A stretch of 64,000 nt of DNA from Deltaproteobacteria bacterium (GCA_013349285.1 DUZU01000003.1:1-64000); one strand, 5' to 3'; positions 38,831 through 45,820 are shown, counted from the stretch's first letter. The notes: generated by a model from the sequence alone, not told the origin. Numbers and translations are program-made.

Positions 38831-38983
38831 TTGACAGGATTTCTCTCCAGATTTTCCCGGACCAGCCGATATGCAGAAGGAGGCCCATTACTTTTAACGG
38901 TTGCCTCTTTATTGTTATTGCGCCTGGTTTTAGTTTTGGGGGAGGGTCAGCCTGAAGAGCTAACAAAAAAACGCCTTACCTAA
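38831..38983 (+). CDS. Possible 50-aa single-helix membrane peptide
   Basis: A TTG-initiated frame of 50 codons just after promoter copy A. The product begins TGFLSRFSRTSRYAEGG and then has one hydrophobic helix (PLLLTVASLLLLRLVLVLG) and a charged tail. Copy B at 42782 encodes a similar beginning (IGRFSRFAGKYSS), so the first dozen codons may be conserved. No Shine-Dalgarno is seen. It could be a real peptide or the remnant of a longer membrane protein. Confidence 0.3.
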   Translation: MTGFLSRFSRTSRYAEGGPLLLTVASLLLLRLVLVLGEGQPEELTKKRLT

Positions 38984-39026
38984 CCGCCCTCAAAACCACG
39001 TAAATCCAAGACGTTAAGACGAGCCA

Positions 39027-39076
39027 GAAGATATTACAACAATTATTCCGCCCCACGTTATTGTTGAAATATCTTC
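39027..39076. repeat. 17-bp near-perfect inverted repeat upstream of motB
   Basis: GAAGATATTACAACAAT and ATTGTTGAAATATCTTC, one mismatch, 16-nt loop. It lies in the 270-bp non-coding stretch before the stator genes. With no T run it is not a classical terminator; an operator or RNA stem is possible. The remainder of the 38984-39253 gap shows nothing else. Confidence 0.6.
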
Positions 39077-39253
39077 ACCGGCGGAGTATAGGCAATACGC
39101 AAACGCAAATTTTGCATTTGGTAATTATATGGTTCAGAACCGGCCAAGAGTTAACCTTGCCCTCCGGCAAGCATTGACGAAACACCCCTCGGAAAACCAG
39201 GGGCAATCACCCCTGCCCTTTTTCATTGTCTTTTCTTCATTTACGGACCAGGC

Positions 39254-40207
39254 ATGAGCAAAAACGATAACAACCCGAGCAAGGACGAGTTCCCCTGCCA
39301 ACGCCAGGATCAAGCCACCCCTGGCCGTCCGCCGGTTACACCTGAAAATACCACCGCACCAACCCCGGCGGAAGCAGAAGCAAACCGCGAGCCTGAAATT
39401 GACGCCGCCGGTTCTGATTTGCCGTTTACGCCAACCTGCCCCTCGATCTACGATGAACACCTGACCGACAACTTCCAGCGTTCGCGTATGCCACGCGCCC
39501 CCCATTGGACCGTGGCCTGGTCCGACCTGATGATGACGATGTTCATCTTATTCGTTGTTCTCTATGTTTATCAGTCGGCCCAACGAGAGGTGACTTTTCT
39601 GGGGGGCCAGGGGATCGATAGCGAAATGGGATCCTCCCGGGGCAGCGGCGATCTGGGCAGTGGGTTCCTTGGCAAGGGCGGCGGCAGCTTTGCCCAGGAT
39701 GCCGGCGCCAATCCGTCGATTGCCAAGGTTTACGATCTGGGCAAGCTGGCCATGCAGGAAGACTTCGCAGAGGTTGCCTCGATTGATCTCGTTGCGGACA
39801 AAGCGGTACGGATCATACTGACCGGCGACCTGCTTTTCAACCTGGGCAAGGCCGACCTGAAACCAACCGCGAAAAAATCTCTGCAAAAAATCGCCACCCT
39901 GTTACGGCAGAACCCTTATCCGATTACGGTGGTCGGCCACACCGACAACACCCCCATTCACACCGATGAATTCCCCACCAACTGGGAGCTGTCGGTGATC
40001 AGGGCCACGGTGGTGACCCGCTATCTTACCGAGCAAATGCAGTTACCGGCTTCACGGTTCACCATCAGCGGCAGGGCCTTTCTCGAACCGGTGCGCCCCA
40101 ACAATTCAGCGGCCGACAAAGCAGCCAATCGAAGGGTGGAAATCATCATCAGCAAAGAACCCCTGCCGGCTTTGTCCGACGGCATCTTTATAAAACAACA
40201 AGGATAA
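39254..40207 (+). CDS. motB: MotB-like stator protein (OmpA C-terminal domain)
   Basis: A 317-aa inner-membrane protein. A Pro/Asp-rich cytoplasmic N-terminus of about 75 residues precedes the single helix WSDLMMTMFILFVVLYVY, whose Asp matches the ion-carrying Asp of MotB. After a Gly/Ser-rich linker with an FLGKGGGSFAQ stretch comes a peptidoglycan-binding OmpA domain (GDLLFNLGKADLKPTAKKSL, TVVGHTDNTPIHTDEFPTNWELSVIRA, NRRVEIII). With MotA it would form an ion-driven stator anchored to the cell wall. The long N-terminus and reversed gene order (motB then motA, 6 bp apart) are unusual. No flagellar genes are nearby, so it could serve another rotary or ion-driven device. Confidence 0.85.
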   Translation: MSKNDNNPSKDEFPCQRQDQATPGRPPVTPENTTAPTPAEAEANREPEIDAAGSDLPFTPTCPSIYDEHLTDNFQRSRMPRAPHWTVAWSDLMMTMFILFVVLYVYQSAQREVTFLGGQGIDSEMGSSRGSGDLGSGFLGKGGGSFAQDAGANPSIAKVYDLGKLAMQEDFAEVASIDLVADKAVRIILTGDLLFNLGKADLKPTAKKSLQKIATLLRQNPYPITVVGHTDNTPIHTDEFPTNWELSVIRATVVTRYLTEQMQLPASRFTISGRAFLEPVRPNNSAADKAANRRVEIIISKEPLPALSDGIFIKQQG

Positions 40208-40213
40208 TCGCCC

Positions 40214-41122
40214 ATGAAACCAAAAACCTCTGCCGGTCTGCTCATCTGTGTCATCATATTCTTATTGGGATTTTCACTGCACGGCAACATCGGCATGTAC
40301 TTCAACCTCGCCGGCCTGCTGATCGTGGTGGGCGGAACCGCCGGGGCGACCATGATCGGTTATCCCCTTGAACGACTGCTGATTGTCTACAAGGTGCTCA
40401 CCACCACCTACCGCTCCTCGGTCAAATCCCCAGAGGACATTGTCGAAATCCTGGTGGACCTCTCGGTCAAGTCACGCTACAAGGGCATCCTCTCCCTGCA
40501 GGAAGACGGTGAAGAAACATCCATTCTCTTCCTGCGCCGGGCGTTGGGGTTTCTGGTGGACGGGTTACCGGCCGCGCATATCCGCGACATCCTCAATACC
40601 GAGATGTATTTCTTTAAAATGAGGCGCGAGGAGTCGGAACGGGTACTGCGCACCATCGCCCATATGCTGCCTTCTTTCGGCCTAATCGGCAGCGTTGTCG
40701 GCTTGATCGGCATGCTGGCCGGAGTCGGCAACACGACCACCATCCTGGCCACGGTGCCCATCGCCCTCACCTCGACCCTGTACGGGGTGGTTTTCTCCAA
40801 TTTCTTTTTTATGCCCTTTGCCACCCTGATCCGCGAGCGGACCGAACAGGAACTCATCCTTAAAAAGATCATTATGGAAGGGATCCTGGCCATCGAGCAG
40901 GAGGCGGACCCCCGCTATATTGAGAGGCGCCTAAAAGCCTTTCTCACCCCGTCATCCCGCCAGATCCAGCTCATCTCGCTGAAACGGATCCAAGAACGCT
41001 TCAAGATCAAACCGAGCTCGGAAAACTTTGCGCCGAGACCGACCCCGGCTGATTACGACGACAGGGCAATGGTCCCCAACCTGGGGGCCTTGATGACCAA
41101 TCCATCCGAACCCCGGCATTAA
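40214..41122 (+). CDS. motA: MotA-like stator protein
   Basis: A 302-aa membrane protein of the MotA/TolQ/ExbB proton channel superfamily. Four transmembrane helices are visible: two near the N-terminus (GLLICVIIFLLGFSLHG; FNLAGLLIVVGGTAGATMIGYP) and two after the cytoplasmic loop (SFGLIGSVVGLIGMLAGV; ATVPIALTSTLYGVVFSNFFFMP). The order of small residues in helices 3 and 4 (GSVVGLIGML, ALTSTLYG) is typical of MotA. It begins 6 bp after motB with a clear reading frame, so the two are co-translated. The C-terminal 60 residues are charged and cytoplasmic. Confidence 0.87.
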   Translation: MKPKTSAGLLICVIIFLLGFSLHGNIGMYFNLAGLLIVVGGTAGATMIGYPLERLLIVYKVLTTTYRSSVKSPEDIVEILVDLSVKSRYKGILSLQEDGEETSILFLRRALGFLVDGLPAAHIRDILNTEMYFFKMRREESERVLRTIAHMLPSFGLIGSVVGLIGMLAGVGNTTTILATVPIALTSTLYGVVFSNFFFMPFATLIRERTEQELILKKIIMEGILAIEQEADPRYIERRLKAFLTPSSRQIQLISLKRIQERFKIKPSSENFAPRPTPADYDDRAMVPNLGALMTNPSEPRH

Positions 41123-41180
41123 TATCGACCCGGGGCCAACCCACCCCTCAACCCAGAGATAGTTTGCTTGGGGGGCGGGC

Positions 41181-41720
41181 CTAAATTTTCATCATCGGCA
41201 AGGGACTAAAGGGATGTCGCCTCATCCGTTGCAGCGTAAGTTCGCCCAGCCGCTTATGAAATCCATTGTTTGGAAAAAAAGTAAGCACATTGCGCACAAA
41301 GGTCTGTTGCAACTTAAACTTCAATACCCCCATCGAGATATCAACCCAGTCGGCTTTCCGAAAAGGCTCAACCAGCCAATCAGAATTTTTTGGGTATGCT
41401 GTAAGCTTGTGATGGTTATCAATCATGGCTTCAATTTCCGCTACCATTTCCGGACGACCGGAGCGCATTAGATATTCACGGGCAAGATTTTTTGACGGCT
41501 CAAGATAATCGAATGACCTTGCCGTCCAGATACCTAAATCATGGAATGCCGCGGAAATGCCGATTTTTTCTTCATTTATTCGCTTCGCGCCCGACAAGCC
41601 ATAACAAAAATTATATACCCGATAGCAATGATTGCGGTACGCGATGTAGTCAGCTCCCAGGTCAGATCGCCAATCATCGAGAATATGGTCAATAACGGGA
41701 ATGTGCGCTTGTAGTTTCAT
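41181..41720 (-). CDS. HD-domain phosphohydrolase-like protein
   Basis: A 179-aa cytoplasmic protein with HD-superfamily metal-binding residues: RNHCYRVYNFC (first His), SAAFHDLGIW (the HD pair), MIDNHHKLT, and KADWVDIS (final Asp). HD enzymes hydrolyse nucleotides or phosphoesters; the substrate is not evident. GAGGG lies upstream of the ATG. It converges with motA and is divergent from terC. No operon partner. Confidence 0.82.
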   Translation of the reverse strand: MKLQAHIPVIDHILDDWRSDLGADYIAYRNHCYRVYNFCYGLSGAKRINEEKIGISAAFHDLGIWTARSFDYLEPSKNLAREYLMRSGRPEMVAEIEAMIDNHHKLTAYPKNSDWLVEPFRKADWVDISMGVLKFKLQQTFVRNVLTFFPNNGFHKRLGELTLQRMRRHPFSPLPMMKI

Positions 41721-41810
41721 GCCCTTCCCTCGGCCAGAGTTGTTGCTACGCGGAACCGGCTAATATTTTCTATAACCACAATCCGCATAGTACAATTTGG
41801 CTTAGTTTTG

Positions 41811-41816
41811 TATAAT
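41811..41816 (+). promoter_or_regulatory. Candidate -10 box upstream of terC
   Basis: TATAAT in an AT-rich stretch 101 bp before the terC start, preceded by TTTTG. No good -35 hexamer is seen at the right distance. Confidence 0.35.
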
Positions 41817-41916
41817 CGGAAAAAAGATTATTAAGATCTTAACATAAAAGATATCCGGGAAATACCAACCCCAAAGTCAATCAAATTAAAGGTCAGGGCA
41901 AGTAAAGGAGCAAGAA

Positions 41917-42654
41917 ATGTTTGAATGGATTTTCAGCACCGAGGCATGGCTGGCGCTGGCGACCTTAACCGCGCTGGAGATAGTGCTTGGCATCGATAAT
42001 ATTATTTTCATCTCCATCCTGGTCGGTCGCCTGCCTGATCAGCAAAGAAACTTTGCCCGCACCATAGGCCTCCTGCTCGCCATGGCCTCACGCCTTGTCC
42101 TGCTTTTCTCGATCGTCTGGGTGGTCAGCCTGCAAGACCCCTGGTTTTCCGTCCTGGCCATCGCCATTTCCGGCAAAGACCTCATCCTCATCGGCGGCGG
42201 ACTTTTCTTGCTGGCCAAGGCGACCCACGAGATCCACGCCAGCCTGGAAGGCGCTGAAGAAACAACCATCTCCCAGGCCACCATGAACCTGGGCGCGGTG
42301 CTCTTTCAGATCACGGTTCTCGATATAGTCTTCTCCCTGGACTCGGTGATCACCGCAGTCGGCCTGGCCCAGCATATTTCAATAATGGCCATCGCCATTA
42401 TCGTTTCGGTGATGATCATGTTATTTGCCGCCAAATCCATCTCACTCTTTGTCGACGACCACCCCACCATCAAAATGCTGGCCCTCTCCTTCTTGATCAT
42501 GGTTGGCTTCACCCTGATTGCCGAAGGCTTTGATGTGCATGTCCCCAAAGGCTACATCTACTTCTCCATGCTCTTTTCCGTTTCCGTCGAAATGCTCAAT
42601 TTGCGTATGAGGAAGAAAGAAATGGCAAAAGTTGTTTTGCATAAAAAAATGTAA
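41917..42654 (+). CDS. TerC-family membrane protein
   Basis: A 245-aa protein with about seven transmembrane helices. The family signatures are EIVLGIDNIIFISIL in helix 1-2 and LDIVFSLDSVITAVGLA, each with the conserved Asp residues thought to bind a metal ion. This is the TerC/YgdQ/YoaE branch implicated in metal ion export, especially Mn2+. TAAAGGAG precedes the ATG. It appears monocistronic. Confidence 0.92.
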   Translation: MFEWIFSTEAWLALATLTALEIVLGIDNIIFISILVGRLPDQQRNFARTIGLLLAMASRLVLLFSIVWVVSLQDPWFSVLAIAISGKDLILIGGGLFLLAKATHEIHASLEGAEETTISQATMNLGAVLFQITVLDIVFSLDSVITAVGLAQHISIMAIAIIVSVMIMLFAAKSISLFVDDHPTIKMLALSFLIMVGFTLIAEGFDVHVPKGYIYFSMLFSVSVEMLNLRMRKKEMAKVVLHKKM

Positions 42655-42734
42655 AGTCACCCCAGGGATAATGCTAAGAACAACTCTGCCCCGGGCTTTG
42701 CCCTGCCCCAAACCACAGGTCTATTGATTTCAAG

Positions 42735-42763
42735 TTGACGATTATCCTTAAGCCCAATATGAT
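42735..42763 (+). promoter_or_regulatory. Sigma-70-type promoter, copy B of a twin element
   Basis: TTGACG, 17 bp, TATGAT, followed by GCAATA-N2-TTGATAGGA as in copy A at 38785. It is placed to transcribe the AT-rich response-regulator kinase, leaving a leader of about 130 nt. Confidence 0.65.
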
Positions 42764-42898
42764 GGTTACTTAAGCAATAAGTTGATAGGAAGATTCTCCC
42801 GATTTGCAGGGAAATATTCCTCACGTTCAATATTTCACAATAAATTGAGTGTTGAGCTTTATCGACTAATTAAAAGTCAAGCCCGGGTTGGTATTTCC

Positions 42899-44107
42899 AT
42901 GCATAGTACAACTAATCCAAATAAAATAATATTACTTGTCGATGATGATCAATATCAACTTAACTCAATAGAAAGAATTTTCCTGGATAATGATATCGAA
43001 ATTATTAAGGCAACCAATGCAAAAGAAGCTTTTTCGTTAGTTAAACTTAATCAAGTTGATTTGATACTGCTTGATATTATGATGCCTGAAATTGATGGAT
43101 TCCAGGTCTGTCAGGCGCTGAAAATTGACCCCGAGACCGAAGATATACCTATTATATTCCTTACGGCCAAAGATGATGAAGATATAATTGTGAAGGGATT
43201 TGAGCTTGGCGCACAGGATTATGTGATCAAGCCCTTTAATTCACATGAATTGTTGGCTCGGGCAAAAACTCATATTGAACTAAAAGAAAAAAGTGAGGAG
43301 TTGGGAAAAATAACCCAGGTCCTTGAGGAAAGAGTTGCCGAAAGAACAGCACAGCTGGTTGAGGCAAATAACAGGTTGTTGCATTTAGGAAAAGCAAAAA
43401 GCGACTTTATTTCCCTGATTAGCCATGAATTGCGCACTCCACTAAACGCAATGACAATGCTTATTAATTCTTTAAACGATACTGTCCACACAGAAAAGCA
43501 GGCACAGTACGTTAAATATTTACAGAATTCCCTGGATAGACTTGTTCATTTTTCTGATTCGGCAATTTTGATAACATCCCTTACTGCTGATATAGACAGT
43601 GCAATAACTTATGCGCCGATATTAACCAAGAAACTTATTATCGAATGTTTTGAAAAAATAAAAAAAAGATCAGAAAGTAAAGGCATTCAGCTGGTTAGTG
43701 AACTTCAGTCAGATGAGTTACAGATCGTAGGCGATGCATCACTAATCAAAAGATGTCTATTGATTATACTTGAAAATGCAATAACATATTCTCCCCAAAA
43801 TGGTCGTGTCGTTGTCCAAGCCAAATCTGAAGATAACAATTTACTATTGCAGGTTAATGATAGCGGCCCCGGATTTTCACAAGAATCGCTTGACATGTTG
43901 TTTGATTTTTTCACAATAGACGACATTATGCATCATTCCGAAGGACTGGGCTTAGGCCTTGCCGCAGCGAAGTTAATCATGGATGCTCATTTCGGTACAA
44001 TTGAAGTTGAAAATATAAATAATAAAGGCGCTTCCGTGAAACTTTTTTTCCCAAACAAGGTAGGCTCCCAAGAACTGCTTAATTGTATTAATTCAGATCC
44101 GACCTGA
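42899..44107 (+). CDS. REC-HisKA-HATPase kinase, AT-rich
   Basis: A 402-aa soluble protein: an N-terminal receiver (IILLVDDDQ; Asp in LILLDIMMPEIDG; Lys in YVIKPFN), a coiled coil, a HisKA domain with His in LISHELRTPLN, and a HATPase (VNDSGPGFS, GLGLGLAAA). The receiver-first order suggests it responds to another kinase. The coordinates use the ATG at 42899; the track start (TTG at 42782) adds 39 residues of the conserved leader. Its base composition is visibly poorer in G+C than all neighbours, with many ATA, TTA and AAA codons, suggesting acquisition from another genome. It has no signal peptide or membrane helix. Confidence 0.85.
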   Translation: MHSTTNPNKIILLVDDDQYQLNSIERIFLDNDIEIIKATNAKEAFSLVKLNQVDLILLDIMMPEIDGFQVCQALKIDPETEDIPIIFLTAKDDEDIIVKGFELGAQDYVIKPFNSHELLARAKTHIELKEKSEELGKITQVLEERVAERTAQLVEANNRLLHLGKAKSDFISLISHELRTPLNAMTMLINSLNDTVHTEKQAQYVKYLQNSLDRLVHFSDSAILITSLTADIDSAITYAPILTKKLIIECFEKIKKRSESKGIQLVSELQSDELQIVGDASLIKRCLLIILENAITYSPQNGRVVVQAKSEDNNLLLQVNDSGPGFSQESLDMLFDFFTIDDIMHHSEGLGLGLAAAKLIMDAHFGTIEVENINNKGASVKLFFPNKVGSQELLNCINSDPT

Positions 44108-44287
44108 CCTTTTGAACTTTGACGGCAAGGACGGTTTTAACCATAGGCGGCCAAACCAGCTCGACCGCCGCTGCGATCAGGGCCGTGAAAATTCTCCGGG
44201 GACAACCATGGGGGGGTAATGAAGCGCCAATGAAGAATCACCAGCAAGCTGATCCCCCATTGGCACACTTACCATTATCTTCCCGGA

Positions 44288-44446
44288 TTAATCAGCCTTC
44301 CAGAAATCATCTTTCTCTGCCCCGCATTTGGGACAGGCCCAGTCCGCGGCGACATCTTCCCACTTGGTTCCCGGCGCTACGCCGTGCTCATAATCTCCCT
44401 CTTCCGGATCATAGACATAGCCACAGGGGCATTCCCATTTTTCCAT
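44288..44446 (-). CDS. Rubredoxin with a C-P-C first iron motif
   Basis: A 52-aa protein too short for the ORF track. It begins [20 protein letters not shown], contains [15 protein letters not shown] and ends with [12 protein letters not shown], a textbook rubredoxin layout. The second iron motif is normal CxxC, but the first reads CPCG, one residue shorter than the usual CxxCG. GGAGAG lies just before the ATG at 44446. Rubredoxins pass single electrons to oxygen- or peroxide-reducing enzymes in anaerobes. It lies 39 bp downstream of the desulforedoxin-like gene on the same strand, so both are under the regulated promoter at 44852-44879. Confidence 0.9.
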   Translation of the reverse strand: MEKWECPCGYVYDPEEGDYEHGVAPGTKWEDVAADWACPKCGAEKDDFWKAD

Positions 44447-44485
44447 TGCTCTCTCCTGGTCTGCGGTAAAAATTAAACTTATTGG

Positions 44486-44812
44486 TTAATCCATGTTTTC
44501 CATGACCTTGCCGCAACAGGTGGGCAGCCCCTCACCCTTGGCCACTTTCATGTATTTATTGCAGGTCGCGCAGTAATAGGTGGCATCCGCCGCCGCGGTT
44601 TGTTCAACCCGCTGGGTCACCCCGCCGGCCACCCCTTCGATCACAAAGCGGGCCAGCTTGTTTTTGCCGGGAATAAACTCGCCGATCGGCGACAACCGCT
44701 TGTTATCGTTGAGGCAATCCACCATGATCCGCCACAGGGTTTCAAGATCATGGGTTTCGCCCGGATTTTCAGGCATAACTTCTACAACATTCTTATCGAT
44801 TGTAATTTTCAT
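44486..44812 (-). CDS. Protein with C-terminal desulforedoxin-type iron site
   Basis: A 108-aa protein. Residues 79-108 hold CATCNKYMKVAKGEGLPTCCGKVM, matching the CxxC...CC iron site of desulforedoxin and of the N-terminal domain of superoxide reductase. The first 78 residues are an acidic alpha/beta region (LETLWRIMVDCLNDNKRL) that I do not recognise. There is no second superoxide-reductase iron centre, so it is an electron carrier or sensor rather than a complete reductase. GAGGG precedes the ATG. It is the first gene of an operon with rubredoxin. Confidence 0.85.
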   Translation of the reverse strand: MKITIDKNVVEVMPENPGETHDLETLWRIMVDCLNDNKRLSPIGEFIPGKNKLARFVIEGVAGGVTQRVEQTAAADATYYCATCNKYMKVAKGEGLPTCCGKVMENMD

Positions 44813-44839
44813 GGTTTCCCTCGCTGTAAAGTTAAAGAA

Positions 44840-44868
44840 TTGTTAGTAATGATACTAATTACTAACAA
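44840..44868. promoter_or_regulatory. Perfect inverted-repeat operator overlapping the promoter
   Basis: TTGTTAGTAAT, 7 nt, ATTACTAACAA: an 11-bp perfect inverted repeat. A shorter nested one (TTAGTA-ATGA-TACTAA) gives three half-sites. It covers the -10 box and the spacer of the desulforedoxin/rubredoxin promoter, so a bound protein should repress. The regulator (a Fur/PerR- or MarR-type protein would fit) is not in the window. Confidence 0.8.
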
Positions 44869-44879
44869 TAAAATGTCAA
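44852..44879 (-). promoter_or_regulatory. Sigma-70 promoter of the desulforedoxin/rubredoxin operon
   Basis: On the minus strand: TTGACA (44879-44874), 16 bp, TAGTAT (44857-44852), 40 bp before the start codon. The operator overlaps it. Confidence 0.75.
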
Positions 44880-45063
44880 CTTATTTTGTAACACAAAAAC
44901 ATATCTGACCACCAAAATTCATATGGAGTTAGTTGGCACTTCCCAAAAAATCTACCTACAAAAATCCAACAACAATTACAGCTAATTTTTCCATCGAAAT
45001 CAAATCATAAGCCAGGTGATAAAACTCATGACGCCCATTCTTGAGTGGCCATTTCACAACCTT

Positions 45064-45103
45064 AAAAAAAAATCCGGCAACTGAAAGTTTCTCAGCTGCC
45101 GGA
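45064..45103 (-). terminator. Rho-independent terminator after the twin peptide genes
   Basis: On the minus strand TCCGGCAGCTGAG ... CAGTTGCCGGA, a stem with a short loop, followed by nine T residues. It lies 82 bp after the stop codon of the second small peptide gene and ends that transcript. A 62-codon frame across it (44956-45144) is not a gene. The interval 44880-45063 holds nothing else. Confidence 0.88.
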
Positions 45104-45184
45104 TAGTTGTAAAAATCACTGCTTAACGTGGGGGCCGAACCCACTGACCTTAAGGTCCTTGCTGGCGGGGCGGATGGAGCTGGA

Positions 45185-45400
45185 TTACATGCCGCTCATA
45201 GCTTGGAACCAACTGGTGACCAGGCCTAAGGGTCCACCGGCGGCAATAATCCCGGAAACAAGGCAGCTTACCGACCAGGCGCCAACCAGGCCGGCGGTCA
45301 TTGCGGCGACCCCAACTACTGTTCCCTGCATGATATCGGTTCCGATTCCGTCTGTTACGATTGCATTTGCGAGTTGTTTTGTTTTAGCGGTATTTTTCAT
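45185..45400 (-). CDS. Small hydrophobic peptide 1 of a tandem pair
   Basis: A 71-aa protein of no family known to me. A polar N-terminus (MKNTAKTKQLANAIV) leads to a Gly/Ala-rich helix (about 27-56) and a conserved block: AWSVSCLVSGIIAAGGPLGL followed by VTSWFQAMSG. The block aligns, residue for residue, with that of the gene 56 bp upstream (WAISCL, AGPLGLV, AVTG). AAGGGG lies upstream of the ATG. No signal-peptide cleavage site, no double-Gly leader and no charged C-terminus is seen; one Cys sits in the helix. It is followed by a strong terminator. Possible roles include a small inner-membrane subunit or a bacteriocin-like peptide; neither is shown. Confidence 0.72.
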   Translation of the reverse strand: MKNTAKTKQLANAIVTDGIGTDIMQGTVVGVAAMTAGLVGAWSVSCLVSGIIAAGGPLGLVTSWFQAMSGM

Positions 45401-45456
45401 GTTCGGCCCCTTCTTGTTATAAATGTGTGGTTATAAAGTTAGTTGATAAAAATTTG

Positions 45457-45666
45457 TTATACACCGGTAACCGCGGAGATAAAGCCCTTAACCAAGCCCA
45501 GCGGGCCGGCAACGGCGGCGGCGGAAGCAAGACAGGAAATAGCCCAGATACCGATAACCGCGGAAGCTGCACCCATGATTGCTACGCTACCTTTGGTGAG
45601 GGCGTCGATGCCGGCTACGGAGTTAACGGTTTCGTTGGTGGTGGTTTTGGTGGCGGTAGTATTCAT
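45457..45666 (-). CDS. Small hydrophobic peptide 2 of a tandem pair
   Basis: A 69-aa paralogue of the downstream peptide. The N-terminus is Thr/Asn-rich (MNTTATKTTTNETVNSV), followed by a Gly/Ala-rich hydrophobic helix and the shared block: GIWAISCLASAAAVAGPLG, then LVKGFISAVTG. The ATG at 45666 is preferred over the track start because the sequence ATGAGGCCAACCATG places GAGG 7 nt before it. It is the first gene of the pair. A 13-bp palindrome and a TATAAT box lie upstream. No transporter, immunity or maturation gene is adjacent; the next gene upstream is tamA. Confidence 0.72.
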   Translation of the reverse strand: MNTTATKTTTNETVNSVAGIDALTKGSVAIMGAASAVIGIWAISCLASAAAVAGPLGLVKGFISAVTGV

Positions 45667-45769
45667 GGTTGGCCTCATTATTTTTTTTAAGATATTTTTA
45701 TTTAACGATTGTTGTGCTGCTTTGATCTTATGCTATTGCCAAAACCGTGCCAACATAAAATTATACAAT

Positions 45770-45775
45770 AAAATC
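45770..45775 (-). promoter_or_regulatory. -10 box of the twin-peptide operon
   Basis: TATAAT on the minus strand, 103 bp before the first start codon. The -35 region (GGTCAA 16 bp upstream) is weak, which together with the palindrome about 35 bp upstream suggests an activator-dependent promoter. Confidence 0.5.
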
Positions 45776-45807
45776 AGACAGTTGACCATTTAGATGGTGA
45801 TTGAATT

Positions 45808-45820
45808 TGTCACAGTGACA
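45808..45820. promoter_or_regulatory. Palindrome TGTCACAGTGACA, candidate activator site
   Basis: A 13-bp palindrome (TGTCAC-A-GTGACA), about 32 bp upstream of the -10 box of the twin-peptide operon, centred near -46 to -50. Position and symmetry fit an activator of the CRP/FNR or GntR type, but no consensus was matched exactly. Confidence 0.45.

Noticed and set aside
39254-41122. Zorya-type anti-phage system (ZorA/ZorB resemble MotA/MotB)
   Set aside because: The MotA-like protein lacks the long ZorA tail and no ZorC, ZorD or ZorE gene is adjacent.
44956-45144. 62-codon frame downstream of the twin peptides
   Set aside because: It spans the intrinsic terminator and has no start signal.
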